A stretch of 64,000 bases of DNA from Sanderia malayensis (lineage: Eukaryota > Cnidaria > Scyphozoa > Semaeostomeae > Pelagiidae). The stretch is from contig RQOL01000786.1 in assembly GCA_013076295.1 (NCBI GenBank), forward strand, positions 124,001 through 188,000, written 5' to 3'. Positions 53,832 through 63,811 of this stretch are shown piece by piece. The notes beneath the pieces are model-generated. The model searched no databases. It was not told the DNA's origin and was given only the letters and a program-made list of their open reading frames with translations. How positions within the stretch are numbered: the first letter of the stretch is position 1; each line of letters begins with the position of its first letter. Made by a program: the position numbers and the translations under genes.

Positions 53832-56365
53832 ATGGCTCGTGACGAGAGAGCAGCAGAGGAAGCAAACGCACGACTTGGCAGTTTGCTCAGGGCTGTTTCA
53901 TCAGCCAGAAGCCTCACCACACTAAGCCCGGCAACGACGCCGGCTGACATGAATGCCTACTTGGAGCAAGCTTTCCCTACTTTTCGTGGGGGACAGCAGC
54001 TTCAACAAGAACAACACCCTCTTGGCCTACCAAGTTTGCCGTCCCAAGAACCTGGGCCTAGTACAAGTATGGCAACACCCCGAAATGTCATGCCTAGCCG
54101 GAGGGTAAGTGTTTATTTTGTAGACCTTTACTTGGTTGTGAATGAAGGTTTGTTTTTTATTGGCCCGGACTGGCATTGTCTGCCAAGTATCTGTCATGTC
54201 CTCAGAGGCTTTTCGCTTTCTTCCCATAATTTTCAAATAAAATGTTATATTCGACCCCACCCACCCACACCCTTCATACAACTCAAAAATTTACTTGATA
54301 GCCCTAAAGAGATTTTACAATTATTTCCCACCCCTCTTCCCAGGAAAATCTTCAATATAGTTAAATGCACTGAGATCTTTTCTTTTTTTTCTAATTTGTC
54401 TAATATATATATTTCTTGCTTCCCTCCCAAAAAGATACTTAATGTCTGTTCCCTTAAATGTTTTTTTTTTCATAGCCAACTTTTCAAAGTCGTGTTCAAA
54501 GAAGGTCGACCAACAATAGTTGTACAAGACATACAAAGAATGTAAAAGTAGAAAAGGATAAGACCTATGTAAAGGATGTGATTCTTCTTCCATCACCAGC
54601 TACAAAGGTTATTCCAAAGGGTAAAGAAAGGGAGCGTTTATTCAGTTCAGGGTTTGTTCTGTCAAGCTTTAACTTGAACACTACTGAAAATGAAGATACC
54701 ATTAGGAACAAGTTAGAGGAAGGCTTCAAGGATGTGTTGCGTGGGATAAGCTCCTTTAGAAAATTTGAATTTGTCAGAGCTGTTGAGAGGTCAATTGTAC
54801 CCATTAAAATAGCCAGTGAACTAAATGGTAGAGCTATTTATAGCATTGTAGGGCAAAGGGAAAGACCTATTTACATTCAAGCATGTGAAGATATCAGCTG
54901 GCGTGTGAACTCCAATTCACATATATTTGACTCAGGATCTGAAGCAGATGAATCTACTGATGAGATTTTGTCAACCACTGCATTTACAGTAGATAGTCAA
55001 GTGCAAAGAGAGAATGAAATAGATGTTGGGTCTGCTGAGGACAAGCAAGAATGCCCATTTTGTCACAATAGTTTTCCTACCAGTGTTCTTGCAGCTCATG
55101 CAAACTCCTGCATAGATTTAGTTGATATCTCAACAAGCATGGTTGCAGGGGAGTCCACAGATAGTGTTGTTCATGACCTGCTAACTTCCGTGTTACCAGA
55201 CAAGAAAGAACTGCCACAATCTTTGGATGACTGCCTGAGAATGAGAGAAAAAGAATTTGTTGCCCTAAAGAAAACTGCAGTTGCTGTTCGAATAAAAAAG
55301 GCATACTCAGATGCTGTGCAGAAGTTTAAGTTGTTCTTCGACAAAGCACCCCTGGGGCCTATCTCTATCGAATTTATTGGAGAAGTTGCAGTTGACGATG
55401 GTGGGCCTTTGCGGGAGTTTTTTACAATAATCTTTGAATCTGCTCCAGGACATGTTTTGACTGGCAATGAAAATAACTATACACTTTGTCACGATGCACA
55501 CAAATTAGAGAGGAAAGAATATGAAATATATGGGAAGTTTGCTGCAGCAAGTCTTCTTCAAGGTGGTCCAGGACCACATATCTGGTGCAGACCCCTCACA
55601 CAATATGTGTTGGGGATAGAACCCAAGATTGTATTGGAGGACATCCCTGATTATGAGGTTCAACAAAAACTTTTGCACATACAGCGATGTACAAATTAAG
55701 AAGAATTCAGCGTCCTTATAGATGCTTTGGATGAAAGATTTGACGCTGGCTACAACAAACCCATAGTTAGTATTATGGATAAGGATGATATCATCATGAA
55801 ATTATCTCGATACTATGTCATTTCAAGACAGTTGGAAGAGATCCAGCAAATGTGTAAAGGTTTGAATAGCTTCGGACTACTCGACAGCCTGAAAGATTTT
55901 GCTGATAGTGCTATAGCAGAGTTTGTCTATGACCCAAAAACTTTGAAGTCTTCGCTCATAAAAAACATGTACCAAGTTGAGTATTCCAAGACAGGCACTG
56001 AGGAAAGAGATAGGGAAGAAGATCTGATTTACCAGTGGTATCAATTTCTAGATGAATTGAATGCTGGAATGGAAAAAGAGGTCATGTTGCATGACATAGA
56101 TGCACCACATGGACAAGTGCGCAAAATTGGTCTGCAAGCTGTTCTCCGCTTCTTGACAGGCAGCAGTTATCCACCAGTTACATTTAAGAAAGAGAAAGTT
56201 GGACAGGTGATATTTTTACATGGCTGCTCAGCTGGCAGAAGGATTTCTGCCAGCACATGCTTGGTCAGAATTATGTTTCCTGTCAACGAAAGATATATGG
56301 GAGAATCATTTTCAAGCAGTTTTGCTGAGGACATCATAGAGGGTCCAGGATTTGGGCTTGTCTAA
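53832..56365 (+). pseudogene. UBZ-HECT E3 ubiquitin ligase carried by the transposon
   Basis: Exon 1 is 53832-54104 (91 codons, donor AGG/GTAAGTG) and exon 2 starts after CATAG at 54476; both junctions keep phase 0. Around 55052-55110 CPFCHNSFPTSVLAAHANSC has the C2HC spacing of a UBZ-type ubiquitin-binding finger. From about 55360 the HECT domain follows: DDGGPLREFFT, GKFAAASLLQGGP, and the C-terminal ASTCLVRIMFP with the ubiquitin-accepting Cys, ending GPGFGLV. HECT enzymes pass ubiquitin from that Cys to substrates. One in-frame TAA at 55697-55699 is the only break seen. Its role for the transposon is unknown. Confidence 0.85.
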
Positions 56366-56518
56366 GGACTACATATTATATTTCTTGGATTTCCGTTTCA
56401 GATCTTACCAGTCACTGTTATGTTATGTTATGTTATGTTCTGATACAAGTTTTGTTTTGCATAAATTGTTACAAATGATTACTTATAATGACAGTCCCGA
56501 TGCTTTTTAAAATTATTA
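56366..56518. other. Spacer between convergent genes
   Basis: Short non-coding stretch containing a (TTATG)5 microsatellite near 56418-56440. Polyadenylation of both convergent genes would be expected here. Confidence 0.5.
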
Positions 56519-57567
56519 TCATTTTGGTAATTGCACAATTTGTTGGTACAAAGATATACCGTAATGACCATCGTCTTCCAATGGGTCTATTTCCTCTAAA
56601 ATCTGTGTTTGATGGTCGTCGATGTGCACATTAATGTCTGGCACAGTGACATCATTGCGCGTCCTTATTTCTATGCTGTTTGCCGCATAATCAACTCCAT
56701 ATGTTTCCGGGTCGATGTCAGTTTCAAACTGCAGCAATGTCCTATCTATCGGGTGGCTATATATTCCTTCAGTCCACAATTGAATTGGGCTCTTGGATTG
56801 TGCTGTTCGCAGGGAATGACTATTCCACTGCGCTAGGAACATTTCCAATGCTCTGTTCAATCACGGAACAAAAATGTATTCTAATGCAAAGAGATGAATC
56901 TCATTTAAGGGCTCCAACAGTTCCTTGTCTTCCATCCAAAAAAATATTTCACAGAAGATACTTGTAACATATTCGTTTACGTCCTTCCACAACCGTTCTA
57001 TCCTCTGATTGTGGACTGATCTGCCCGTTAGGACTGGCTTTCTTTCAGTTCCAAACCTATTTAGCATAAGTCTTGCAATGTCCACATTTTCCATGCCTTG
57101 GTCAGTCCTCTCCATCTTTGCACGTTTAAACCTTTTGCTCTCAAGGCCCCTTGCATCATTCTTTCTCCACTATTGGGCGAAAAACACATGATTTAGTGTA
57201 CTTCTTCATCAAGTACGTCATCAGACATATCTGTAAAGTCAGTATCGTGAAAATCTACAAAAGATTGTCTTTTGTTGTACAAGGTACGAAGGCTTAAGCC
57301 TAGAAGTTTTGCAATGTTCGTCCAGCTCATACCAATTGATCGGAGACCTTCAACTTGTTGTTGATCAATCTCGAAACTTGGTCTACCTTGTTCACCAGTG
57401 TAAACTTGGAGACAATTTTTCACCCTTGCAGTTGACTGCTGTCGTTCAACAAGCTCGCTAAAAAAATTTACTTGATCATCAATGTAATTTGCCAAAAAAT
57501 TAACATTACTTCTTTGTTCTTCTCCTAAATCAAATGTGACACTGACTTCTTGTAGGAGCAGAACCAT
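56519..57567 (-). pseudogene. rve/DDE-type transposase with internal deletion
   Basis: The N-terminal part (57567-57193) ends in a helix-turn-helix, IGMSWTNIAKLLGLSLRTLY. After a frame change comes FSPNSGERMMQGALRAKGL near 57160. Then the frame shifts to RTDQGMENVDIARLM (second Asp of the core) and VHNQRIERLW (third acidic residue), followed by HLFALEYIF and WNSHSLRTAQSKSPIQLW. About 80 residues containing the first catalytic Asp are missing between the second and third pieces. A further frame change lies near 56860. The enzyme is dead; the element must have moved with help or before this decay. Confidence 0.8.
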
Positions 57568-57724
57568 AGCGTTAGCTCGTTGAAGAACTCGGCAAATAGT
57601 AGAATCGTCGTTTCACATCAGATTCATATTGAGAGACGGAAGAATAGCTCGACACAGAGAAAGAGCATCAAGGGCAATATTCGCCATTTTGTAGTTAATG
57701 CAGGGTGCCTAGACGTTTCCAGAA

Positions 57725-58182
57725 TTACACGACACAAAGCTGCATACACACACAGTACAAAACTGCATACACACACGACACAAAACTCATACACGCAAGA
57801 TACAAAACTGCATAAACACACGATACAAAATTGCATACACAGCGCACAAAACTGCATACACACACGACACAAAACTGCATACACACACGACACAAAACTG
57901 CATACACACGGCACAAAACTGCATACACACGACACAAAACACATACACACAAGATACAAAACTGCATACACACCGCACAAAGCTGCATACACACGCGACA
58001 CAAAACTGCATACACACACGACACCAAACACATACACACAAGATACAAAACTGCATACACACCGCACAAAACTGCATCCACACCGCACAAAGGTGCATAC
58101 ACACCGCACAAAATATGGGCACCCACCACACACAGTTCTGCATGCACACCACACATAATTTTTGCCGGGACGGCGCGCCATA
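57725..58182 (-). repeat. Right end and expanded subterminal repeats of the HECT transposon
   Basis: About twenty imperfect units of ACACAAAACTGCATACACAC type, then the inverted end CCGGGACGGCGCGCCATA. It is longer than the left array, so units have been gained or lost. All six frames show false open frames of the HTHDTKLHTHTT or CVVCVCSFVSC kind. Confidence 0.9.
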
Positions 58183-58470
58183 GTACTGTCATCCAGATCA
58201 AATTGAGTTAGAATTGCAAAGTCTCATAGGACAACAGAAAATGATACGACCGCTTGAGTTTATAATGAAATTTTTGTGGATTCACCCTTTCGCAGACGGC
58301 AATGGACGAGTAGCGAAATTAATATATTTTTTCCTGTCAGAAGAAGTGAAAATTTGGCATGATCAAAAAGAGTTTATTAGTGTATGTAGAGAGTATCAAA
58401 AAAGGTGGGTGGGAGGGAAAATAAGTAAGTGATTGATAGTGAAAACGAATAATATGTCAATCACGTACAG

Positions 58471-58513
58471 TATAAAGAAGCTAGAGTATAAAAAGAAGAA
58501 GAATAGAATCAGA
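58471..58513 (+). promoter_or_regulatory. TATA boxes and TCAGA initiator of a short + strand gene
   Basis: TATAAAG at 58471, TATAAAAA at 58487 and AATCAGATC at 58508. The same TATA plus TCAG layout precedes other + strand genes of the cluster. Confidence 0.45.
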
Positions 58514-58518
58514 TCACC

Positions 58519-58629
58519 ATGCCTGCAAACGGGTGTTGTCTGACAGGAGAGAAACTCTATCACTCAGCTCATAGATCATTTCTACCAGCGCCACTTCCCA
58601 TTTTCCATGTAAATGTAATTGTTCTTTAA
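58519..58629 (+). CDS. 36-codon frame behind a TATA/initiator, possibly truncated
   Basis: ATG after TCACC opens a peptide beginning MPANGCCLTGEKLYHSAHRS and ending before the minus-strand capsid-like gene. Not recognised; more likely a cut-off start than a complete gene. It marks the junction between + and - strand virus-like genes. Confidence 0.25.
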   Translation: MPANGCCLTGEKLYHSAHRSFLPAPLPIFHVNVIVL

Positions 58630-58676
58630 GTTTTATTTATCCATCAGAATCAGTAGGGCATGTGAGGTAAAAATCA

Positions 58677-59738
58677 TTAATCATCTTTAAGGAATGATAA
58701 ATCAATTTGACAATTTTCTTCAAATTTATCTGATATATCTTCCAGAGTATCCCAGTTAATAATTTTAATATCGAATGACTTTATGTTAGATCTTGTTACT
58801 CTATACGTTGCTGGATTTATAGTTGATCTGTGAATTGATTTTGAATCGTCAATAACTAGCCCCAATAGAGGAACAGCATCCTTACTTATAATGAAATTGC
58901 AACAAACAGCAAACACTTTTTCACTCTCATCTTTTTCTTTTTTCTTTAGCAAGATAGTTGCTTTCCAATAGATCACATTCTACATTTATAGAAGTATGTT
59001 CATTTAGATGAACACCGTCCTTTATTCTGCTTAAGCAGTTTATCTTTCCTCCAGTCAGCGAGTCACCATCTGTCTTCTTTTTGTAAACAATCAGTTTCAT
59101 TGTTTGACTGGATTCTATACTATCAGAAATCTTGTAGTGAAAGTATTTGACTATTGAGCCATTTGGTAAAGTGTGCGTGACCTGATCTTCTAAACCAAGA
59201 AAATGTGCCAAAGGTCTTGAAAATGTTATTAAAAGTGCACTAGCATATCTCCGTCTTTTACCTCCATGAGTTGCAAAGCCTAATGTTTTCAAATCATCTT
59301 TCATTTCAAACTGTATCTTTCCATCAATTAATGATACTGATAACATGTTTTTTAATATGTACCCAAATTCAGGGAAATCCAAGACTCTATCATTGAAACG
59401 TGTTTTGAATTCATAATACATCAGAGTATTATCACGGGTTTCGATAATTTCTTTATCAAGACGGATCTTTTCATAGAAAAAACCATCTGTACCCCAAGAA
59501 ATCAATTGTCCATCTTCATCGGTAATAGTCACATACTCGTTGGAAATTGAAAACCAGTATTGATCATGTAATGATTTTTCTCCTCTATCTGGCAGCGTCA
59601 TTTGTAGTAATGCCATTTCCCATTTTCTTTTATTGTTTAATTGAAAAACGTGAGGTAAATCAACTGTGAAATCTACTAGTTTAATCTATCAGTAACAAAT
59701 CCCGAAGGAAGAACCAAGTCAAACTCTTCATCAATCAT
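58677..59738 (-). pseudogene. Penton-like minor capsid protein, Polinton/adintovirus type
   Basis: Minus-strand gene with two frame changes (near 59680 and 58960). It begins with an acidic start and LPSGF, then RKWEMALLQMTLP, the start pattern (W-E-x-A-L) I know from penton-like minor capsid proteins of Polinton-type elements in invertebrates. The C-terminus has SIHRSTINPATYRVTRSNI and ends IDLSFLKDD, again matching that family's end. The protein would cap capsid vertices. Length (about 350 codons) fits. It lies downstream of integrase and packaging ATPase. It is inactive as it stands. Confidence 0.6.
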
Positions 59739-59814
59739 ATTGTCTCTAATTGACTTTCAGCTACCCATCATCACACTGGGAGGATACCTCTCCACCTGAT
59801 TAAATAGAAGTGTT

Positions 59815-60775
59815 TACCTCTTTTTTCTTAGTTCCACACTTGCTCAACGACGAAGGTTTTTGGAAGATACACATGTTGTAGCTCCTCTTTATAGAAGCGA
59901 TCATCTATCTCTTCATCTTGAGATCTTCAATTTTATACATTACTGGATACCTTTCTTTAAATACTTGCTAATCTTGAATATTTCTTCAGTAAAATTTGTA
60001 AATAACCTTTCTTAAACATTCTCTTCTTCAACTCAGTCTTACATAATCTCCAATTTTAAAGATCTTTTTATTTTTTTAGTTTCTTTTTTAAACAGCTTTT
60101 TTTCGGACAGTGCTCACATTGTTTGGATTAACTTCACAAGGTCTCGTACCAATAGATCTATGATAGGTATTGTTGTAAGAATCAACAAAATCTTGTAGAT
60201 TATCAATATATCTTAACGTATTTTAGCTGTGAAGTATCTATACATTCTTCCTTTAAGTGTTCTATGAATCTTTCCACAATTGCTGCCTTACATCATTATT
60301 TGCAATGTAAAAATCGATATCGTTTTTCTTCAGCAAAGCTTGAAATTCTTTGTTTAAAAACTCAGTACCTTTATCAGATCGTACCTTTTTGGGCTTTCTT
60401 TCCAACAAAATTTCTTTAAAAGCATCGACAATTTCCTTTGCTGTTTTTCTTTTCAGAGGCTTTACCCAAGCATACTGCTAAAAGTATCAATACAGCATAA
60501 TAGAAATGTAATGTTGTTGTTTTCTTTTTTCAAATATGCCATATCAACAAGATCGCATTCCCATAAATAATCAATGTTATTAGTTAGTATCCGCTCACGT
60601 TTAAGTTCCTCCTACTTGGTCTGTGCAATGAATATGCAAGACTAGTTTTACTCCACTCTTTAACATCTTTTCTTGTTAGATTAGGAATTACTTTTTTAAA
60701 TTCCCTGTATGCTTTATCTAAACCTCCAAAAGAACCCGGAACAGAAGGATCAGAATATAACTTTTCTAGATTCAT
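59815..60775 (-). pseudogene. Polinton-type retrovirus-like integrase (rve)
   Basis: The start (MNLEKLYSDPSVPGSFGGL, ending SLHRPSRR) is typical of Polinton integrases. Downstream in shifted frames are LWECDLVDMAYLKKE (first Asp), KKVRSDKGTEFLNKEF (second Asp) and VERFIEHLKEE (Glu). A C-terminal part with SYNNTYHRSIG, then FKIGDYVRLS and a chromodomain-like end follows. Several frameshifts and stops break it throughout. The enzyme would insert the element's DNA, and with the ATPase it identifies the element as Polinton/adintovirus-like. Confidence 0.85.
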
Positions 60776-60794
60776 AACAAATCAATTAATATTT

Positions 60795-60980
60795 CTAACA
60801 ATTTATCATTTGTAGAGTTTTCTTCCGTCGTCTGTATGTTCTTTTCCTTTTGCCACCTGATAGACGCTTTTTAGGCTTTCTTCCTTTATTTATGATCTTT
60901 TTGGGCTTTTTCTTCGCCGGTTCATCAACAGTTGGAAATGATTCGCTAGGTTGTATGATTATCTTTTCAAAAGAAGTCAT
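60795..60980 (-). CDS. Small basic protein between ATPase and integrase
   Basis: Not recognised. From the ATG at 60980 it encodes about 61 residues: a short acidic-neutral start, then a very basic run (KKKPKKIINKGRKPKKRLSG and KRKRTYRRRKK). Its start overlaps the ATPase end by 14 nt and its stop is 20 nt before the integrase ATG, an operon-like packing. DNA-condensing virion proteins have this composition; the role is inference. Confidence 0.5.
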   Translation of the reverse strand: MTSFEKIIIQPSESFPTVDEPAKKKPKKIINKGRKPKKRLSGGKRKRTYRRRKKTLQMINC

Positions 60981-61658
60981 TTTTGCTGTTTTCATAAACA
61001 TATAGATGGCTATTTATAACCTTTTTTAGACTTGTACACTGCATGGGAGCTTCATGAGGGAAAATATTTGTTCGAAATCTCATATCTTCATTCATTGATT
61101 GGGTGAAATCACAGAGTAGATATCCATACATTCTTGCTGTTGCATCATTATAAATGTCAAGAAATGTTTTAGGAGATGCAGGCATAATTTGTCGTGCGAG
61201 AAATCTAATTTGACTTCTATCTCTAGGATTTTTGAAAAGAACTTGATATTGAGTATTGAGAGCCAAATTTCTCATTTCCGTTCCTCTTGGGAAAGGATTT
61301 TGCATCATAACAATAACATTAATGTTGAGATGAGATCTTCCTTTGAAGTTCGCAATTTCATGCATTAGATCATCAACAACAATAGTTAATCTTTTGTCTG
61401 ACCTCTCGATTTCTTCGTACAAGTTTTCAGGTAATTCAGTAATAAATCTACAATTCCCAACAAAACTTTTTTTAATACGCTCAAATAGCTCTGGCTGGTT
61501 CGTTCCTGAGATCCACATGAGATTGGGATATTGCCTGCCATCATCGATTATATTATATAATTTTTAAATAGATTTTCTACCCAAGTAGTTTTGCCGCTTC
61601 CGCTTACTCCAGATAAAATCAGAGAAAAAGGTGCTTTAAATCTCAAGTCATAACTCAT
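60967..61658 (-). pseudogene. FtsK/HerA-type genome-packaging ATPase (A32-like)
   Basis: The ATG at 61658 opens a frame with Walker A GVSGSGKTTWVENLF, then a frameshift near 61553 leads into the remaining 183 codons: LTIVVDDLMHE (Walker B), VMMQNPFPRGTEMRNLA and QYQVLFKNPRDRSQIRFLAR (the sensor/arginine region). It would pump DNA into capsids. About 230 codons in all, the usual size in Polintons. Apart from one frameshift it is intact, making it the best marker of element identity here. Confidence 0.88.
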
Positions 61659-61766
61659 ATTTATAACAAATTTAGAACGTCTCTTTACAACAATAACTAA
61701 CCTCTATTTATAACAATTTTAGAACAAATAACTAACAACTTTTTAACAAAATAATGTTCATAAAAC

Positions 61767-62880
61767 TTAAACAAACGGTGTGACTAAATTGTTTATAATC
61801 CTGTTCAATATCTGTAGCAAATATACGGATGTAGAGAGGTTTGTATGTGATAATTCATCATACAGATTTCCGACATTGGATTTGATTGTTTGAGTTAGAC
61901 GTCCATTCTTCAACTCATCAAACATTGATTTTTTGAACGATTCTTTCCCCTCAGCCAGCATATCGGCGTTGACATAACTGATGTGAAACGATAAAAATCT
62001 GAAAGCATTGTGAACCATACAATCTTGCTTGTGGTCAGTAGCATCAATTGATGTAGAGTAAATCTCTGTAGTTGAGCATTTTTCACAGTATTCTTTTGCT
62101 TTTTTGAAAATGCGTTTCAAGAGAATTTTAGCATATGCTTCTTGTACTCGTACATCAGCATCTTCTTCTTCTTGGAGTTCAGCATATGCTTTTTGCAGCA
62201 TTTCATCATCATTTCCTGATGCTGCTTTAAGTATCTTTGCTACTGAGGAATCATCAACATGTTCTTTCTTTTTTTGAGCTGTGATATTTTCTTTCTTTTT
62301 TTTCTTCGCATCAGATTCGGCACTTCCAGAAATGATGGTATAATCAATGATAGAGGCCTTTTGCGGGATGATGGTGCTAGCATGTTCGATCAGCAAGTTT
62401 TCCATGCAATGCTCCAACATTTCTTCTTTTAGATTTATTCCAGTTTTAGTTGGTTTCTCATTCTTCATCTTCGTATTCCCAGACATAACTTTATGAGCAA
62501 ATCACCATTTTTCTGCAGATAGATTTCACCTTATCTTCATGTGCTTCTTCTTTGCTCAAAACTTCAGTGTATAGGGTTAGAAATTGAGTATACGTTCCCC
62601 ATATCGCTTCGTTTCAATGATGACGCCGTTCTTCTCAAAAGACTTGTAACATCTTCTCCTTGAAATTGTAATTTATGATTTATCTCATCGAGATTTATGT
62701 TGCTATCAACTATTTCCGAGAGACGAGCCAGTGCTGCATGAGAAATAGTCATTGATTTTACAGCTAGTGCACCTTTAATCATATCTTCACCACCAGCACC
62801 ATTTGTTAAAGGCAGCTTGAAAAAGCAAATGATGTCTTGATTAGGCCCTCTTCATTTCTAACTTCGTAAATTCTGCCATG
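61767..62880 (-). pseudogene. Sister copy of the HSE-controlled unknown gene
   Basis: Homologous to 42786-43463 but longer at the 3' end, where it adds AKILKAASGNDDEMLQKAYA, a Cys-containing segment and a helical end (NVGNLYDELSHTNLSTS). A one-base deletion just after the ATG (62878-62880) and frame changes near 62630 and 62490 break it. Together the copies show the intact gene was about 400 codons. Function unknown. It lies directly upstream of the packaging ATPase. Confidence 0.6.
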
Positions 62881-62970
62881 ATTCTTCAGTGATTCTTTAG
62901 TGATTTTTTAAGCTCTGCACTCTTCAACAGCTCGCACGACTGATTTGATTTAGCTTCAGCGACTGTTTAT

Positions 62971-63072
62971 GTATATAAATCAACCAATCAGATTGCAGAG
63001 ATTTCTGCTTCTGGAAACTTCTGAAAAATCTCTGTGATCTGATTGGCTGATAGCTTCTGGAAACTTCTGGAA
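62971..63072 (-). promoter_or_regulatory. TATA, CCAAT and heat-shock elements, sister copy
   Basis: TATATA (62971-62976 region), CCAATCAG near 62984-62992 and GATTGGCTG near 63041. HSE arrays: TTC/GAA units at 63009-63021 (three) and 63055-63072 (four). They match, inverted, the array at 42581-42691. Conservation between two otherwise decayed copies shows that the element itself, not the locus, carried this promoter. Confidence 0.75.
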
Positions 63073-63300
63073 GCTTTCTATATGAAGCTTTCTGCTTATG
63101 TTTTTTTCTTTCCACCACTTCGTAATCGCTTTTTACGCATTCTTTCCACAACACCACCTCCTGCTGATTGTCTCGATTACATCATCATTCGAATGTTCTA
63201 GAACTTCTTCGAAGTTTCTAGTTATTATTGAAGGTGGTGTTAGCATTCGAAGTTCGAATGTTCTAGAACTTTCTTTCGAAAGTGTTTGAGGTAAATTCTT

Positions 63301-63811
63301 CTACAATTTCTGCTTGAATTTAATCATATCACTTAAAAATTTATCCTGATTCCACTCTATTAAATCTCCAGTTAAATAATAATACAGCAAATTTGCCAAC
63401 CTTCCACTTCCATCAGGTAAAGGATGAATCCATAATAACAATGCTGTATATTCTATTGGATTATAGTAATGCTGCCTCTTTATTAATTGGTTTAATAAAA
63501 TTTCTATCTGATCAGGTTTACAATATTCTATTATGTCTGTATCACTCATGCGTGCACATCTTACACTATTTGCAAATTTACCATGATATTCAGGTAAAAT
63601 AAATTCATGTGTTCTTTTACCATGTCAGTGTCATTGTAAATCGAGTAATGTAATTTCTATCAAGCACAACCTCTCTTATCGTTCTTAGATATACATAAGC
63701 ATCCTCTAAATTTGTCATGTTTATACATTCAACTTCACCTTCTGACTTTAAAATAGAATGCAACATCTTTCTTTCTACTTCATCAACATTAATTCTGTAT
63801 ACTCGATTCAT
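63301..63811 (-). pseudogene. Fic-domain protein, Polinton-like copy 2
   Basis: Sister of 41839-42367. Codon 3 is the intact CGA here. A one-base deletion near 63635 shifts the frame. The core reads HPLPDGSGRLANLL: relative to copy 1 the Phe and the Asn of the Fic motif are replaced, which would weaken nucleotide handling. Gene order relative to the HSE promoter and the next gene is the same as in copy 1. Beyond 63811 the sequence continues to match 41.65-41.84 kb inverted to the window end. Confidence 0.78.

Larger units (their letters stand above)
53556..58182. mobile_element. 4.6-kb DNA transposon with HECT E3 gene (IS3EU-like)
   Basis: Terminal inverted repeats TATAGCGCGCCGTCCCGG (left) and TATGGCGCGCCGTCCCGG (right, inverted) are flanked by the 6-bp target duplication GTACTG (53550-53555 and 58183-58188). 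The element holds a UBZ/HECT-type gene on + and a rve/DDE-type transposase on -, converging tail to tail. Both ends carry long runs of a GCATACACAC(G)ACACAAAACT-type subrepeat. Assignment to IS3EU rests on the 6-bp duplication, TA-starting ends and IS3-like transposase; it is tentative. Confidence 0.85.
53300..58432 (+). pseudogene. Fic-domain gene split by a DNA transposon
   Basis: The 5' part (53300-53549) has MLKSICRTEDEST, then in a second frame WIDVDMIKELHAYVMGN; after the transposon (58189-58432) it continues through YCHPDQIE and the Fic core HPFADGNGRVAKLIYFF. The reading frame is the same on both sides of the insertion once the 6-bp duplication is discounted. Besides the insertion there is a TAA/frame change near 53420 and a TGA near 53509. 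It is a diverged paralogue of the Fic copies at 41.8 and 63.3 kb. The second arginine of the Fic motif is again Lys. Confidence 0.8.

Noticed and set aside
57580..58211. His/Thr-rich and Cys/Val-rich proteins on both strands near 53.6 and 58 kb
   Set aside because: They are six-frame shadows of the ACACAAAACTGCATACACAC subterminal repeats of the transposon.
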